Made by a program: the position numbers and the translations under genes. Positions 9,358 through 15,791 of a stretch of 27,516 nucleotides of DNA are shown here, one piece after another. The notes under the pieces were generated by a model. The model was not told the origin of the DNA. It ran no database searches and worked only from the letters and a program-made list of their open reading frames with translations. Source of the stretch: Phocaeicola sp. (GTDB taxonomy: Bacteria > Bacteroidota > Bacteroidia > Bacteroidales > Bacteroidaceae). The stretch spans positions 1 to 27,516 of the forward strand of contig JAHHQU010000031.1 of the NCBI GenBank assembly GCA_020026225.1. Direction: 5' to 3'. Position 1 is the first letter of the stretch; each line of letters opens with the position of its first letter.

Positions 9358-9496
9358 TAACTTATAGGCTTTTCTTCTTTTCAATTTTTGCATGGGAAAA
9401 AGCTCTTGGGATGAAAGTTAATCTTCAGCCATTGCTGATTTGTGCCTTTTTGAATTAAATGTGTGGAGTTTCTTATTCAGATGTTCATGCAAAACG

Positions 9497-9553
9497 ATAA
9501 CAATAAAAGCGTTCACTTCTGCTCGATACAGAAGCGAACGCTTTTATTGTTAT
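9497..9553. terminator. Strong bidirectional terminator between convergent genes
   Basis: ATAACAATAAAAGCGTTC (9497-9514) pairs perfectly with 9536-9553. After one mismatch, six more pairs (9516-9521 with 9529-9534) close a 7-base loop. The A-rich left arm and T-rich right arm give a T tail in both directions. It separates the DUF1460 gene (plus) from the Spy/CpxP-like gene (minus). Confidence 0.9.
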
Positions 9554-9570
9554 TTCTTATATTTGCTAAT

Positions 9571-9624
9571 CTTTAGCAGTGTTGCTTTCTTTAGCAGTGT
9601 TGCTTTCTTTGGCAATGTTGTCTT
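9571..9624 (-). repeat. 18-bp tandem repeat at the 3' end of the Spy-like gene
   Basis: Two identical copies of CTTTAGCAGTGTTGCTTT (9571-9588, 9589-9606) are followed by a diverged third copy (9607-9624). Read on the minus strand the unit encodes six residues of the type QHCQRK. In the third copy the codon after HC is CAA; in the two identical copies it is TAA, and the first TAA met in translation is the stop of the gene. Confidence 0.9.
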
Positions 9625-10124
9625 TTATGTTTGTCTTTGCAACCTTGGAAATTGCCTTTACAAGTCGCTTTCTTCCCTTTGCAGCAAGGATTTGCCTTTT
9701 TGTTATATCCAGTTTGGTCTTGTGCTTTGAAGAGAACTTCCAGTTGGCGACTATTCAGTACCTTTTTGAATTTGGCATAATATTCTTTTTCGGTATCAAG
9801 GACTCTCTGACGGCGCTCAAAAGAATTTTCAATGCGTTTGGCTCTTTCTTCATCGGTCATATCCTTTCCGGCTTTCGAAAGACGAGTTGATGTATAGCAG
9901 GCTGCAATCTCTTCCAAATATTCTTTATAAAGAGGAGCAAATTCAGCACTCTTTTTATCGTCCAATACCAGCTTCTTTTGCATCCGTTGTACGCGAAGTT
10001 CCAACATTTGTTCACGCTGATTCTCTTTTTGGAGGTTCTTGCTTGTTGTGTTCTGTGCAAAGAGTACAGGGTAACTCATGAGGGCGGTAGCCATAACAGT
10101 CAGAAAAAATCTTTTCGTTTTCAT
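9591..10124 (-). CDS. Secreted Spy/CpxP-like small protein with Cys/His-rich tail
   Basis: A 177-aa protein with a signal peptide ending near FAQ (residues 22-24). The middle (about 30-135) is highly charged and predicted helical, with LELRVQRMQKKLVLDDKK and a DEERAKRIENSFERRQ stretch. This resembles Bacteroidota relatives of the Spy/CpxP periplasmic chaperone family, but I cannot confirm membership by eye. The tail (146-177) is odd: six Cys (147, 148, 155, 162, 171, 177), three His and many Lys, built partly from an 18-bp repeat in which the stop codon lies. A metal-binding or redox role is possible and untested. The gene stands alone, with the strong hairpin at 9497-9553 as its terminator. 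Confidence 0.75.
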   Translation of the reverse strand: MKTKRFFLTVMATALMSYPVLFAQNTTSKNLQKENQREQMLELRVQRMQKKLVLDDKKSAEFAPLYKEYLEEIAACYTSTRLSKAGKDMTDEERAKRIENSFERRQRVLDTEKEYYAKFKKVLNSRQLEVLFKAQDQTGYNKKANPCCKGKKATCKGNFQGCKDKHKRQHCQRKQHC

Positions 10125-10290
10125 TTCTTTCAGTTTTAAATGTTTGTTAACAGTTGTTTTACGAGACTCTCAAAGTTTTTTTAGTCTCATTTGCAACTTG
10201 GATAAAGAAACGAAGTAAAGGTTTAAGACGTGTGCTGACATTTAACGTTGCATAACATCTTTGTACGCAAACTTTAAAGTAGCTAAATTT

Positions 10291-10821
10291 TCAATATTGA
10301 TTCCAACTACTCATCTCCTCAAGGCTTTTACGACTTTTTTTACGAGTTTTACCCTCTGCATATCCTAAACTAATTAAAAGTGGAACTCGCTTGTTGCTGA
10401 TTCCCAGTAATTTCTTTACCTTCTTCTCATCAAACCATCCTATGATGCAAGTCCCCAAGCCGAGTTCAGATGCTTGCAGACAGAAGTGCTCTACTGCGAT
10501 GCCGATGTCCAAAAGGGAATATTCCTTATCCTTGATGACACTCCCAATGCGAGCGATGAAATTCATTTTCTCTAAGGTTACCGCAACGATTACTGGAGCT
10601 TGGCTGACCCATTTGTTCATGCCCATTCTTGCTGCTGCAGAGGTCATTTCCTTAAGTAGGTTTGGTTGATCGACAACTATGAATTTCCAGGGCTGTGAAT
10701 TGCACGCTGATGGAGCTAATCGTGCAGCTTCCAAGCATTCGGTAATCAATTCCCTTTTGACGGAAATACTTTTATATTTACGGTCGCTTTGTCTAGAAGC
10801 GATTAATTCAGCAAATTTCAT
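10291..10821 (-). CDS. Nitroreductase family protein (FMN-dependent oxidoreductase)
   Basis: A 176-aa cytoplasmic flavoenzyme of the nitroreductase family, reducing an unknown substrate with NAD(P)H. The FMN-binding signature near the N-terminus is visible (SRQSDRKY at about 9-16, then APSACNSQPW at about 36-45), as is GLGTCIIGWFDEKKVK near residue 120. The frame is open 141 bases further upstream, but the promoter at 10856-10885 lies inside that extension. The ATG at 10821, giving MKFAELIASR, is therefore the start. It lies downstream of the RluA gene on the same strand but has its own promoter, so it is probably a separate unit. Confidence 0.92.
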   Translation of the reverse strand: MKFAELIASRQSDRKYKSISVKRELITECLEAARLAPSACNSQPWKFIVVDQPNLLKEMTSAAARMGMNKWVSQAPVIVAVTLEKMNFIARIGSVIKDKEYSLLDIGIAVEHFCLQASELGLGTCIIGWFDEKKVKKLLGISNKRVPLLISLGYAEGKTRKKSRKSLEEMSSWNQY

Positions 10822-10855
10822 TTTCTTAGTTATTTGAGGGTTAGCATTCTTTGTA

Positions 10856-10885
10856 CAAAGATATTTTTTTCGTAATAAAATGCAA
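10856..10885 (-). promoter_or_regulatory. Promoter of the nitroreductase gene
   Basis: On the minus strand, TTG (10885-10883) and TATCTTTG (10863-10856) are separated by 19 bases, an almost ideal Bacteroidota promoter. Predicted transcription start is near 10850, about 30 bases before the ATG at 10821. Confidence 0.8.
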
Positions 10886-10980
10886 GTGATGCACAGATGT
10901 TCGAGGGGACCGAAGTACTGTGGAGTTTCTACTTGCGATGAATTCGTTTGTAGATTAGCCAATTCAGAACCGTTTCCTTC

Positions 10981-12609
10981 TTATTTCAATCCAAAAGGTA
11001 CTGTGGATTTCAGGCAAATACTTTTTCCCGTAACCGGATGAGTGAATTCAATTTCGGATGCATGTAAGTAGAGCCTGTCTGCGGGTTTCCCATACAATGT
11101 ATCACCTTTAATCGGACAATTTAATCCATTGGGATGGGCAGCATGCACTCGGATTTGGTGTGTGCGGCCTGTCTGCAGGTCGAATTGAACGAGTGAAGCA
11201 TTACCTTTTGTGGCAAGAACTGTATAAAATGTGATCGCTTTTTTCCCATGTTCATAACTTACCATCTGACGGGGGCGGTCATCGGGATTCGGACAAAGTG
11301 GAAGGTTTATGCAACCTTTAGACACTTCGGGAATACCGTCTAAAATGGCGGTGTAGACCTTGCGTATTTGTCGGCTCTCGAATAAGTCTTGGAGTTGTGC
11401 ATGGATTTCCTTGGTCTTTCCGGCTAACAGTAATCCTGAAGTAGCCATATCGAGTCGGTGGACAAGTAGAGGTCCTGTAGCTTGCGGATAGCGTTCTTGC
11501 AATCGCTGGTGAATGGAGTCCAATTCTCCCTTTCCTGGGGTAGATAACATACCAGCTGGCTTCTCTATCACTACCAACCATTCATCCTCGTAAATAATGG
11601 TTAGTGGCGTGGCATGATGGATATTTTCTTCCAAAGGATTCTTTTCGATGGGTAATCCTACCAACATGTGCTTCAAAATCGGTTCACATTTGCTTTTGCA
11701 CGAAGGGTAGAATTGTCCGTGGTGCCGAATCTCTTCTTTAGGAGATTCTCCCCACCAGAATTCACCCATGGCCAAGGGTTTCAAATGATTCAAGTAGGCA
11801 TATTGCAGCAGTTTGGGTAGGGCACATTCTCCGGCACCGGCAGGTGGTATTCCTTGTCGGGTTTCGGCAAATATTTCGCAGAGGTCTTTTGTTCCCCCGA
11901 ATGCATTTAGCATTTTGAAATGCTTGAAAAGTTTCATCTGCAAAGCAGCGGAACGGTTTTTCCGTTCTTGTTTCATTCTGCTGATTTCTACTTCCCAAAC
12001 GTTTAAATCCTCGTCTTTTTGTGCAACTTCTTCTTTCAACCGGCGTTCTAAGCGTTTGAATTCAGCTTTCTGAAACTGACTCTCATTGATGAGTGTCTGA
12101 AGAAGTTTGGGGTCACTCGTGGCTTTACGTTTCTCGTCGCGTAGCTTTTTTGCTTCTTTCAAGGCCTTGCGTGCGGCAGTTAGCTGTTGTTCGGCTGTTT
12201 CGTGAGCTGATTTGCATTGTTCTTTCAGTAGCTTGTAGAGAGGAGAGTTCTTGATCTCTGACACCTTATGATTGATGGCTGAAATAGCGGTTTCTTCCTT
12301 CTTGAAAAAATCGTCCGGTTGAAGCAAATCGTATACTGGAGGAACAAAGTATTCATGAAGGTTGCTTCCAGCTAAATTCCCAGAAAAGGCCGCCAGAAAA
12401 CCGATACGGTTTTCGGGAGTGCGAATAATCAGTACTCCGAACATTTTTCCGTGGCTGATTTCTTCAGCCCAGTCAGCACGCGTTTTTAGGTAGGTCTGTA
12501 CCTCGCTGGCTGCACGAAGAGTTAGCGGGTGAGGCGTGTAGTGGAAGGGGTACGTAAAAAGAGGCGGAATTTCAATTCCGCCTATATCTGATGAAAAATA
12601 ATGAATCAC
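10981..12609 (-). CDS. RluA family pseudouridine synthase with long N-terminal extension
   Basis: Converts uridine to pseudouridine in an RNA, probably 23S rRNA or tRNA; the target is not known for this subfamily. The catalytic domain is C-terminal (about 340-542), with Asp387 in the HRLDMATSG motif and the usual TGRTHQIRVH motif. The first ~340 residues are not part of ordinary RluA. They hold an alpha/beta start, a long charged coiled coil (about 125-225), and a conserved-looking block at about 250-330 with CALPKLLQYAYLN, EFWWG, and HHGQFYP followed by CKSKC. The start is a GTG at 12609 encoding (M)IHYFSSD, 18 bases after the ispE stop, so it is probably co-transcribed with ispE. This long form recurs in Bacteroidota and some Proteobacteria. 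Confidence 0.92.
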   Translation of the reverse strand: MIHYFSSDIGGIEIPPLFTYPFHYTPHPLTLRAASEVQTYLKTRADWAEEISHGKMFGVLIIRTPENRIGFLAAFSGNLAGSNLHEYFVPPVYDLLQPDDFFKKEETAISAINHKVSEIKNSPLYKLLKEQCKSAHETAEQQLTAARKALKEAKKLRDEKRKATSDPKLLQTLINESQFQKAEFKRLERRLKEEVAQKDEDLNVWEVEISRMKQERKNRSAALQMKLFKHFKMLNAFGGTKDLCEIFAETRQGIPPAGAGECALPKLLQYAYLNHLKPLAMGEFWWGESPKEEIRHHGQFYPSCKSKCEPILKHMLVGLPIEKNPLEENIHHATPLTIIYEDEWLVVIEKPAGMLSTPGKGELDSIHQRLQERYPQATGPLLVHRLDMATSGLLLAGKTKEIHAQLQDLFESRQIRKVYTAILDGIPEVSKGCINLPLCPNPDDRPRQMVSYEHGKKAITFYTVLATKGNASLVQFDLQTGRTHQIRVHAAHPNGLNCPIKGDTLYGKPADRLYLHASEIEFTHPVTGKSICLKSTVPFGLK

Positions 12610-12627
12610 GTTGTTTCTTTCAAATTA

Positions 12628-13452
12628 TCAAATCATTTCACGCTGGCGGCAGAAGCAGTTGCTGAACTTCTTGTCGACATTCTCGGTGAAGGTCTTAAAG
12701 ATGCCGTAAACGCTGGAACCGGAGCCAGACATGGATGCATAAACGGCTCCCATATCGTACATCTTAGCTTTGATAGCTGCTATCTCTGGATATTTTGTGA
12801 ATACGCTTTCTTCAAAATCGTTTTTGATACAGTCTTTCCATGTCTCTATGGGCTGCTGGATGCATTCTTTCAGTGATATTTCCGGCTTCTTGGGATGGAT
12901 GTTTGCAAATGCATCACGTGTGGGTACAGCGATATCGGGTTTAACCAATACAAGGTAATATCCAGAAAGACTCAAACGGATCGGTTCAAAAATGTTGCCG
13001 ATTCCTGTAGCGAAGACAGGTTCGTTGCGAATAAAGAAAGCACAATCGGCTCCTAATTGGGCTGCGTATGCTTCCATTTGGTCCAAATCGAGTCCCAACT
13101 TGAATTTTTCGTTCAATAACTTGATCATGAAGGCGCAATCGGCTGATCCTCCTCCCAATCCAGCTTGAGTAGGGATGTGTTTAAACAAGTGTACGTCGAT
13201 GGCCGGGAGATTGAAGTCTTGAGCCAACAGACGGTAGGCTTTGATTACCAGATTGTCTTCGGCGGCACCTTCAATGGATGTCCCCATTACATGGAGGTCG
13301 TAAGGACGTTCTGCATTTTCAAGTCGCTTGACTTCCAATGCATCCTGCAGGTTAATCGGATAAAATATGGTTTCCAGATTATGGTAACCGTCTTTGCGTT
13401 TCTCGACGATATTGAGCCCGAGATTTATTTTTGCATTAGGGAATGTAATCAT
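12628..13452 (-). CDS. ispE: 4-diphosphocytidyl-2-C-methyl-D-erythritol kinase
   Basis: GHMP-family kinase of the MEP isoprenoid pathway, phosphorylating CDP-methylerythritol with ATP. The 274-aa product shows the substrate-binding start PNAKINLGLNI with Lys8. The ATP-binding glycine motif PTQAGLGGGSAD lies at 94-105, the probable catalytic Asp136 in LGADCAFF, and the third GHMP motif SGSGSSVYGIF near residue 241. The length is normal. The ATG at 13452 is the first in frame and fits a -7 element 21 bases upstream. First gene of the ispE-RluA pair. Confidence 0.96.
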   Translation of the reverse strand: MITFPNAKINLGLNIVEKRKDGYHNLETIFYPINLQDALEVKRLENAERPYDLHVMGTSIEGAAEDNLVIKAYRLLAQDFNLPAIDVHLFKHIPTQAGLGGGSADCAFMIKLLNEKFKLGLDLDQMEAYAAQLGADCAFFIRNEPVFATGIGNIFEPIRLSLSGYYLVLVKPDIAVPTRDAFANIHPKKPEISLKECIQQPIETWKDCIKNDFEESVFTKYPEIAAIKAKMYDMGAVYASMSGSGSSVYGIFKTFTENVDKKFSNCFCRQREMI

Positions 13453-13472
13453 AATGTTATAGGTTTTATTTC

Positions 13473-13480
13473 CAAATATA
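13473..13480 (-). promoter_or_regulatory. -7 element upstream of ispE
   Basis: TATATTTG on the minus strand matches TAnnTTTG just upstream of the ispE start. No clear -33 TTG is seen at 19-20 bases. Confidence 0.45.
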
Positions 13481-13589
13481 CATGAAACTTTTGAATTAGG
13501 AAGTGTTATTGCTAAAAAAGAAAAGGATGGATTCGTCTTTGTGGATGAATGTGCTTATCTTTACACGATGCAACCTTTTTGATTGGCTT

Positions 13590-14063
13590 ATGGATATCGT
13601 TTTAATTATTCTTAGTGCTCTTTGCCTGTTGGCTGGATTGTTGGGCTGCGTATTGCCGGCACTTCCAGGGCCACCTGTCGCTTATTTGGGATTGATTCTG
13701 CTGCATGTGGCGGATAAGGTGGAGTTCACGACAGCTCAACTCCTTGTCTGGCTTTTGCTGGTAGTGGTGATGCAGGTCCTGGACTCTTTCATCCCGATGT
13801 TGGGGACAAAATATAGTCAAGGATCAAAGTGGGGAAGTTGGGGAGCTTTTATCGGTTCCTTGCTCGGATTATTTTTCATGCCCTGGGGGCTTTTGGCAGG
13901 TCCCTTTCTGGGAGCAGTGGTGGGAGAATTGATGGGCAATCGTTCCGCGCACCAAGCTTTGAGGTCTGGATTCGGTTCTCTTTTGGGATTTCTTTTTGGC
14001 ACTGTGCTGAAACTCACGCTTTGCGTTTATTTTATTGCACAGTTTTTTATCGCCCTTTGGTAA
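13590..14063 (+). CDS. DUF456 domain-containing membrane protein
   Basis: A 157-aa integral membrane protein of the DUF456 family, function unknown. Hydrophobic segments cover most of the chain (MDIVLIILSALCLLAGLLGC, then AQLLVWLLLVVVMQVL, then Gly-rich segments). The family's PALPGPPVAYLG loop is near residue 25 and GAVVGELMG near residue 113. The frame is open upstream to 13503, but homologues begin at MDIVL and the extra 29 residues (CNLFDW...) look non-coding. I therefore start at the ATG at 13590. The Gly-rich repeated segments suggest glycine-zipper-like packing. The dnaB -7 element begins seven bases after its stop. Confidence 0.85.
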   Translation: MDIVLIILSALCLLAGLLGCVLPALPGPPVAYLGLILLHVADKVEFTTAQLLVWLLLVVVMQVLDSFIPMLGTKYSQGSKWGSWGAFIGSLLGLFFMPWGLLAGPFLGAVVGELMGNRSAHQALRSGFGSLLGFLFGTVLKLTLCVYFIAQFFIALW

Positions 14064-14070
14064 AATAGGT

Positions 14071-14078
14071 TATCTTTG
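14071..14078 (+). promoter_or_regulatory. -7 element of dnaB
   Basis: TATCTTTG is a perfect TAnnTTTG match 18 bases before the dnaB ATG. The usual -33 position holds only a T run (14043-14048). The leader would be very short, about 13 bases. Confidence 0.6.
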
Positions 14079-14096
14079 CATACTAAAATAAGAAAA

Positions 14097-15671
14097 ATGG
14101 CAGAAACTATAAAAAGAATATCGCGTACACCGAAAGCTTCTAGAGTGAAACAGGTGGATGAATATGGACATCTGCAGCCGCAAGCCGTCGAGTTTGAAGA
14201 GGCTGTATTGGGTGCCTTGATGATTGAGAAGGACGCCTATTCGTTGGTCAGTGAAATCCTTCGTCCGGAGTCGTTTTACGAGCGTCGGAACCAGCTTATT
14301 TACGCAGCAATCGTTGATTTGGCAGTCCAGCAGAAGCCCGTTGATATCTTGACCGTAACGGAACAGCTTCGTACGCGCGGGGATTTGGAAGAAGTGGGAG
14401 GTCCATTCTATATTACTCAATTGAGTGGTAAGGTGGCGTCATCAGCTCATATCGAATATCATGCCCGTATCATTGCTCAGAAGTTTCTGGCCCGTGAATT
14501 GATTACATTCAGCAGCAGCATACAGAATAAGGCGTTTGATGAGACTCAAGATGTAGACGACTTGATGCAAGAAGCTGAGGGAAAGCTTTTCCAAATCTCT
14601 CAGCAAAATATGAAGAAGGATTATACGCAGATTAATCCAGTGATTCGTGAGGCGTATGAAATGTTGCAGAAAGCAGCGGCTCGTACCGATGGTTTGAGTG
14701 GTCTGTCCAGCGGATTTCATCAATTGGACAAGATGACGTCCGGTTGGCAGAATTCCGACTTGATTATCATCGCAGCTCGTCCGGCAATGGGTAAGACAGC
14801 ATTTGTCCTTTCTATGGCGAAGAATATGGCGGTGAACTCCCAGATTCCTGTGGCTCTGTTCTCTTTGGAAATGAGTAACGTACAGTTGGTGAATCGTTTG
14901 ATTGTCAATGTGTGCGAAATTTCGGGTGAGAAAATCAAGAGTGGTCAGTTGGCTCCGTATGAGTGGGGTCAGTTGGACTATAAGATAAAGGAATTGTATG
15001 ATGCCCCACTTTATGTAGATGATACACCTTCTTTGTCTGTTTTTGAATTGCGAACCAAAGCACGTCGTCTGGTTCGAGAACATGGCGTTAAAATTATTAT
15101 AATCGACTACTTGCAGTTGATGAACGCTAGTGGTATGTCGTTCGGAAGCCGTCAGGAAGAAGTAAGTACTATTTCTCGTTCGTTGAAGGGATTAGCCAAG
15201 GAATTGAATATTCCCATCATCGCTTTGAGTCAGTTGAACCGTGGCGTGGAAAATCGTGATGGTATCGATGGAAAGCGACCGCAGTTGAGCGACCTTCGTG
15301 AATCGGGAGCCATCGAACAGGATGCCGATATGGTGTGCTTTATTCATCGTCCGGAATACTATAAGATTTATGCCGATGAAAAGGGTAATGACCTTCATGG
15401 TATGGCAGAAATCATCATTGCCAAGCATCGTAACGGTGCGGTGGGCGATATACTTCTCCGATTCCGTGCAGAATATGCTCGATTCCAGAATTTGGATGAT
15501 GGCGTGATAACACCGATGCCGGGTGAAGAAAATGCTGCTCCTGTCCTTCGTTCTAAAATGAATCGAGGAGGAGGGGCTTCTCAAGGAATGGTACCGCCTC
15601 CACCAGCAACGATGGAACCGCCTGGTGGCGATCCTTTTGGCGGACCGGATAATGGTCAGGTACCTTTCTAA
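14097..15671 (+). CDS. dnaB: Replicative DNA helicase DnaB
   Basis: Hexameric ring helicase that unwinds DNA at the replication fork and binds primase. The 524-aa product has the N-terminal DnaB domain (about 20-120, PQAVEFEEAVLGALM) and a RecA-like C-terminal domain. Walker A is ARPAMGKT with Lys233, Walker B is KIIIIDYLQLM, and the conserved LSQLNRGVE and DLRESGAIEQDAD motifs follow. No intein interrupts these motifs. The last ~40 residues are Gly/Pro-rich and end in NGQVPF, which resembles an SSB C-terminal tip. I start at the ATG at 14097; an in-frame TTG at 14076 lies within the -7 element. Single-gene unit downstream of DUF456. Confidence 0.97.
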   Translation: MAETIKRISRTPKASRVKQVDEYGHLQPQAVEFEEAVLGALMIEKDAYSLVSEILRPESFYERRNQLIYAAIVDLAVQQKPVDILTVTEQLRTRGDLEEVGGPFYITQLSGKVASSAHIEYHARIIAQKFLARELITFSSSIQNKAFDETQDVDDLMQEAEGKLFQISQQNMKKDYTQINPVIREAYEMLQKAAARTDGLSGLSSGFHQLDKMTSGWQNSDLIIIAARPAMGKTAFVLSMAKNMAVNSQIPVALFSLEMSNVQLVNRLIVNVCEISGEKIKSGQLAPYEWGQLDYKIKELYDAPLYVDDTPSLSVFELRTKARRLVREHGVKIIIIDYLQLMNASGMSFGSRQEEVSTISRSLKGLAKELNIPIIALSQLNRGVENRDGIDGKRPQLSDLRESGAIEQDADMVCFIHRPEYYKIYADEKGNDLHGMAEIIIAKHRNGAVGDILLRFRAEYARFQNLDDGVITPMPGEENAAPVLRSKMNRGGGASQGMVPPPPATMEPPGGDPFGGPDNGQVPF

Positions 15672-15686
15672 GGTCGATTTATATGG

Positions 15687-15736
15687 TTGTAAAAGAGACT
15701 TTGGTTGTAAAAATCCAAATTACCTCTCTTGTAAAA
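15687..15736 (+). repeat. Three TTGTAAAA direct repeats between dnaB and pheT
   Basis: TTGTAAAA occurs at 15687, 15705 and 15729. The first two sit in a 10-base repeat (GGTTGTAAAA), and the third overlaps the -33 TTG of the pheT promoter. AAGAGA and TTTGG (15693-15704) can also pair with CCAAA and TCTCTT (15715-15730), so the stretch may act as a weak dnaB terminator. Confidence 0.6.
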
Positions 15737-15757
15737 CAAATATTTATATTAACTTTG
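15729..15757 (+). promoter_or_regulatory. Promoter of pheT
   Basis: TTG at 15729-15731 and TAACTTTG at 15750-15757 are 18 bases apart, a good Bacteroidota promoter. The ATG is 34 bases further on, and no Shine-Dalgarno site is visible. Confidence 0.7.
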
Positions 15758-15791
15758 CAACTCATTGAAGAATATATAAAAAAATACATAT

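Noticed and set aside
9571..9624. Repeats considered as a CRISPR array
   Set aside because: The copies are directly adjacent, in frame with a gene, and have no spacers.
9440..9890. Two plus-strand open frames of about 100 codons
   Set aside because: They run antisense to the Spy-like gene and across the strong hairpin. Composition is Phe/Leu/Ser-rich, as expected for the reverse of a Lys/Glu-rich gene.
10163..10188. GAGACT...AGTCTC inverted repeat around AAACTTTG upstream of the Spy-like gene
   Set aside because: The stem is only 6 bp and the octamer misses the TA of the -7 element. It may be a promoter/operator, but the evidence is too thin to list.
14442..15083. 213-codon open frame on the minus strand within dnaB
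   Set aside because: Antisense to conserved helicase motifs. The product is His/Gln/Leu-rich without any family landmark.
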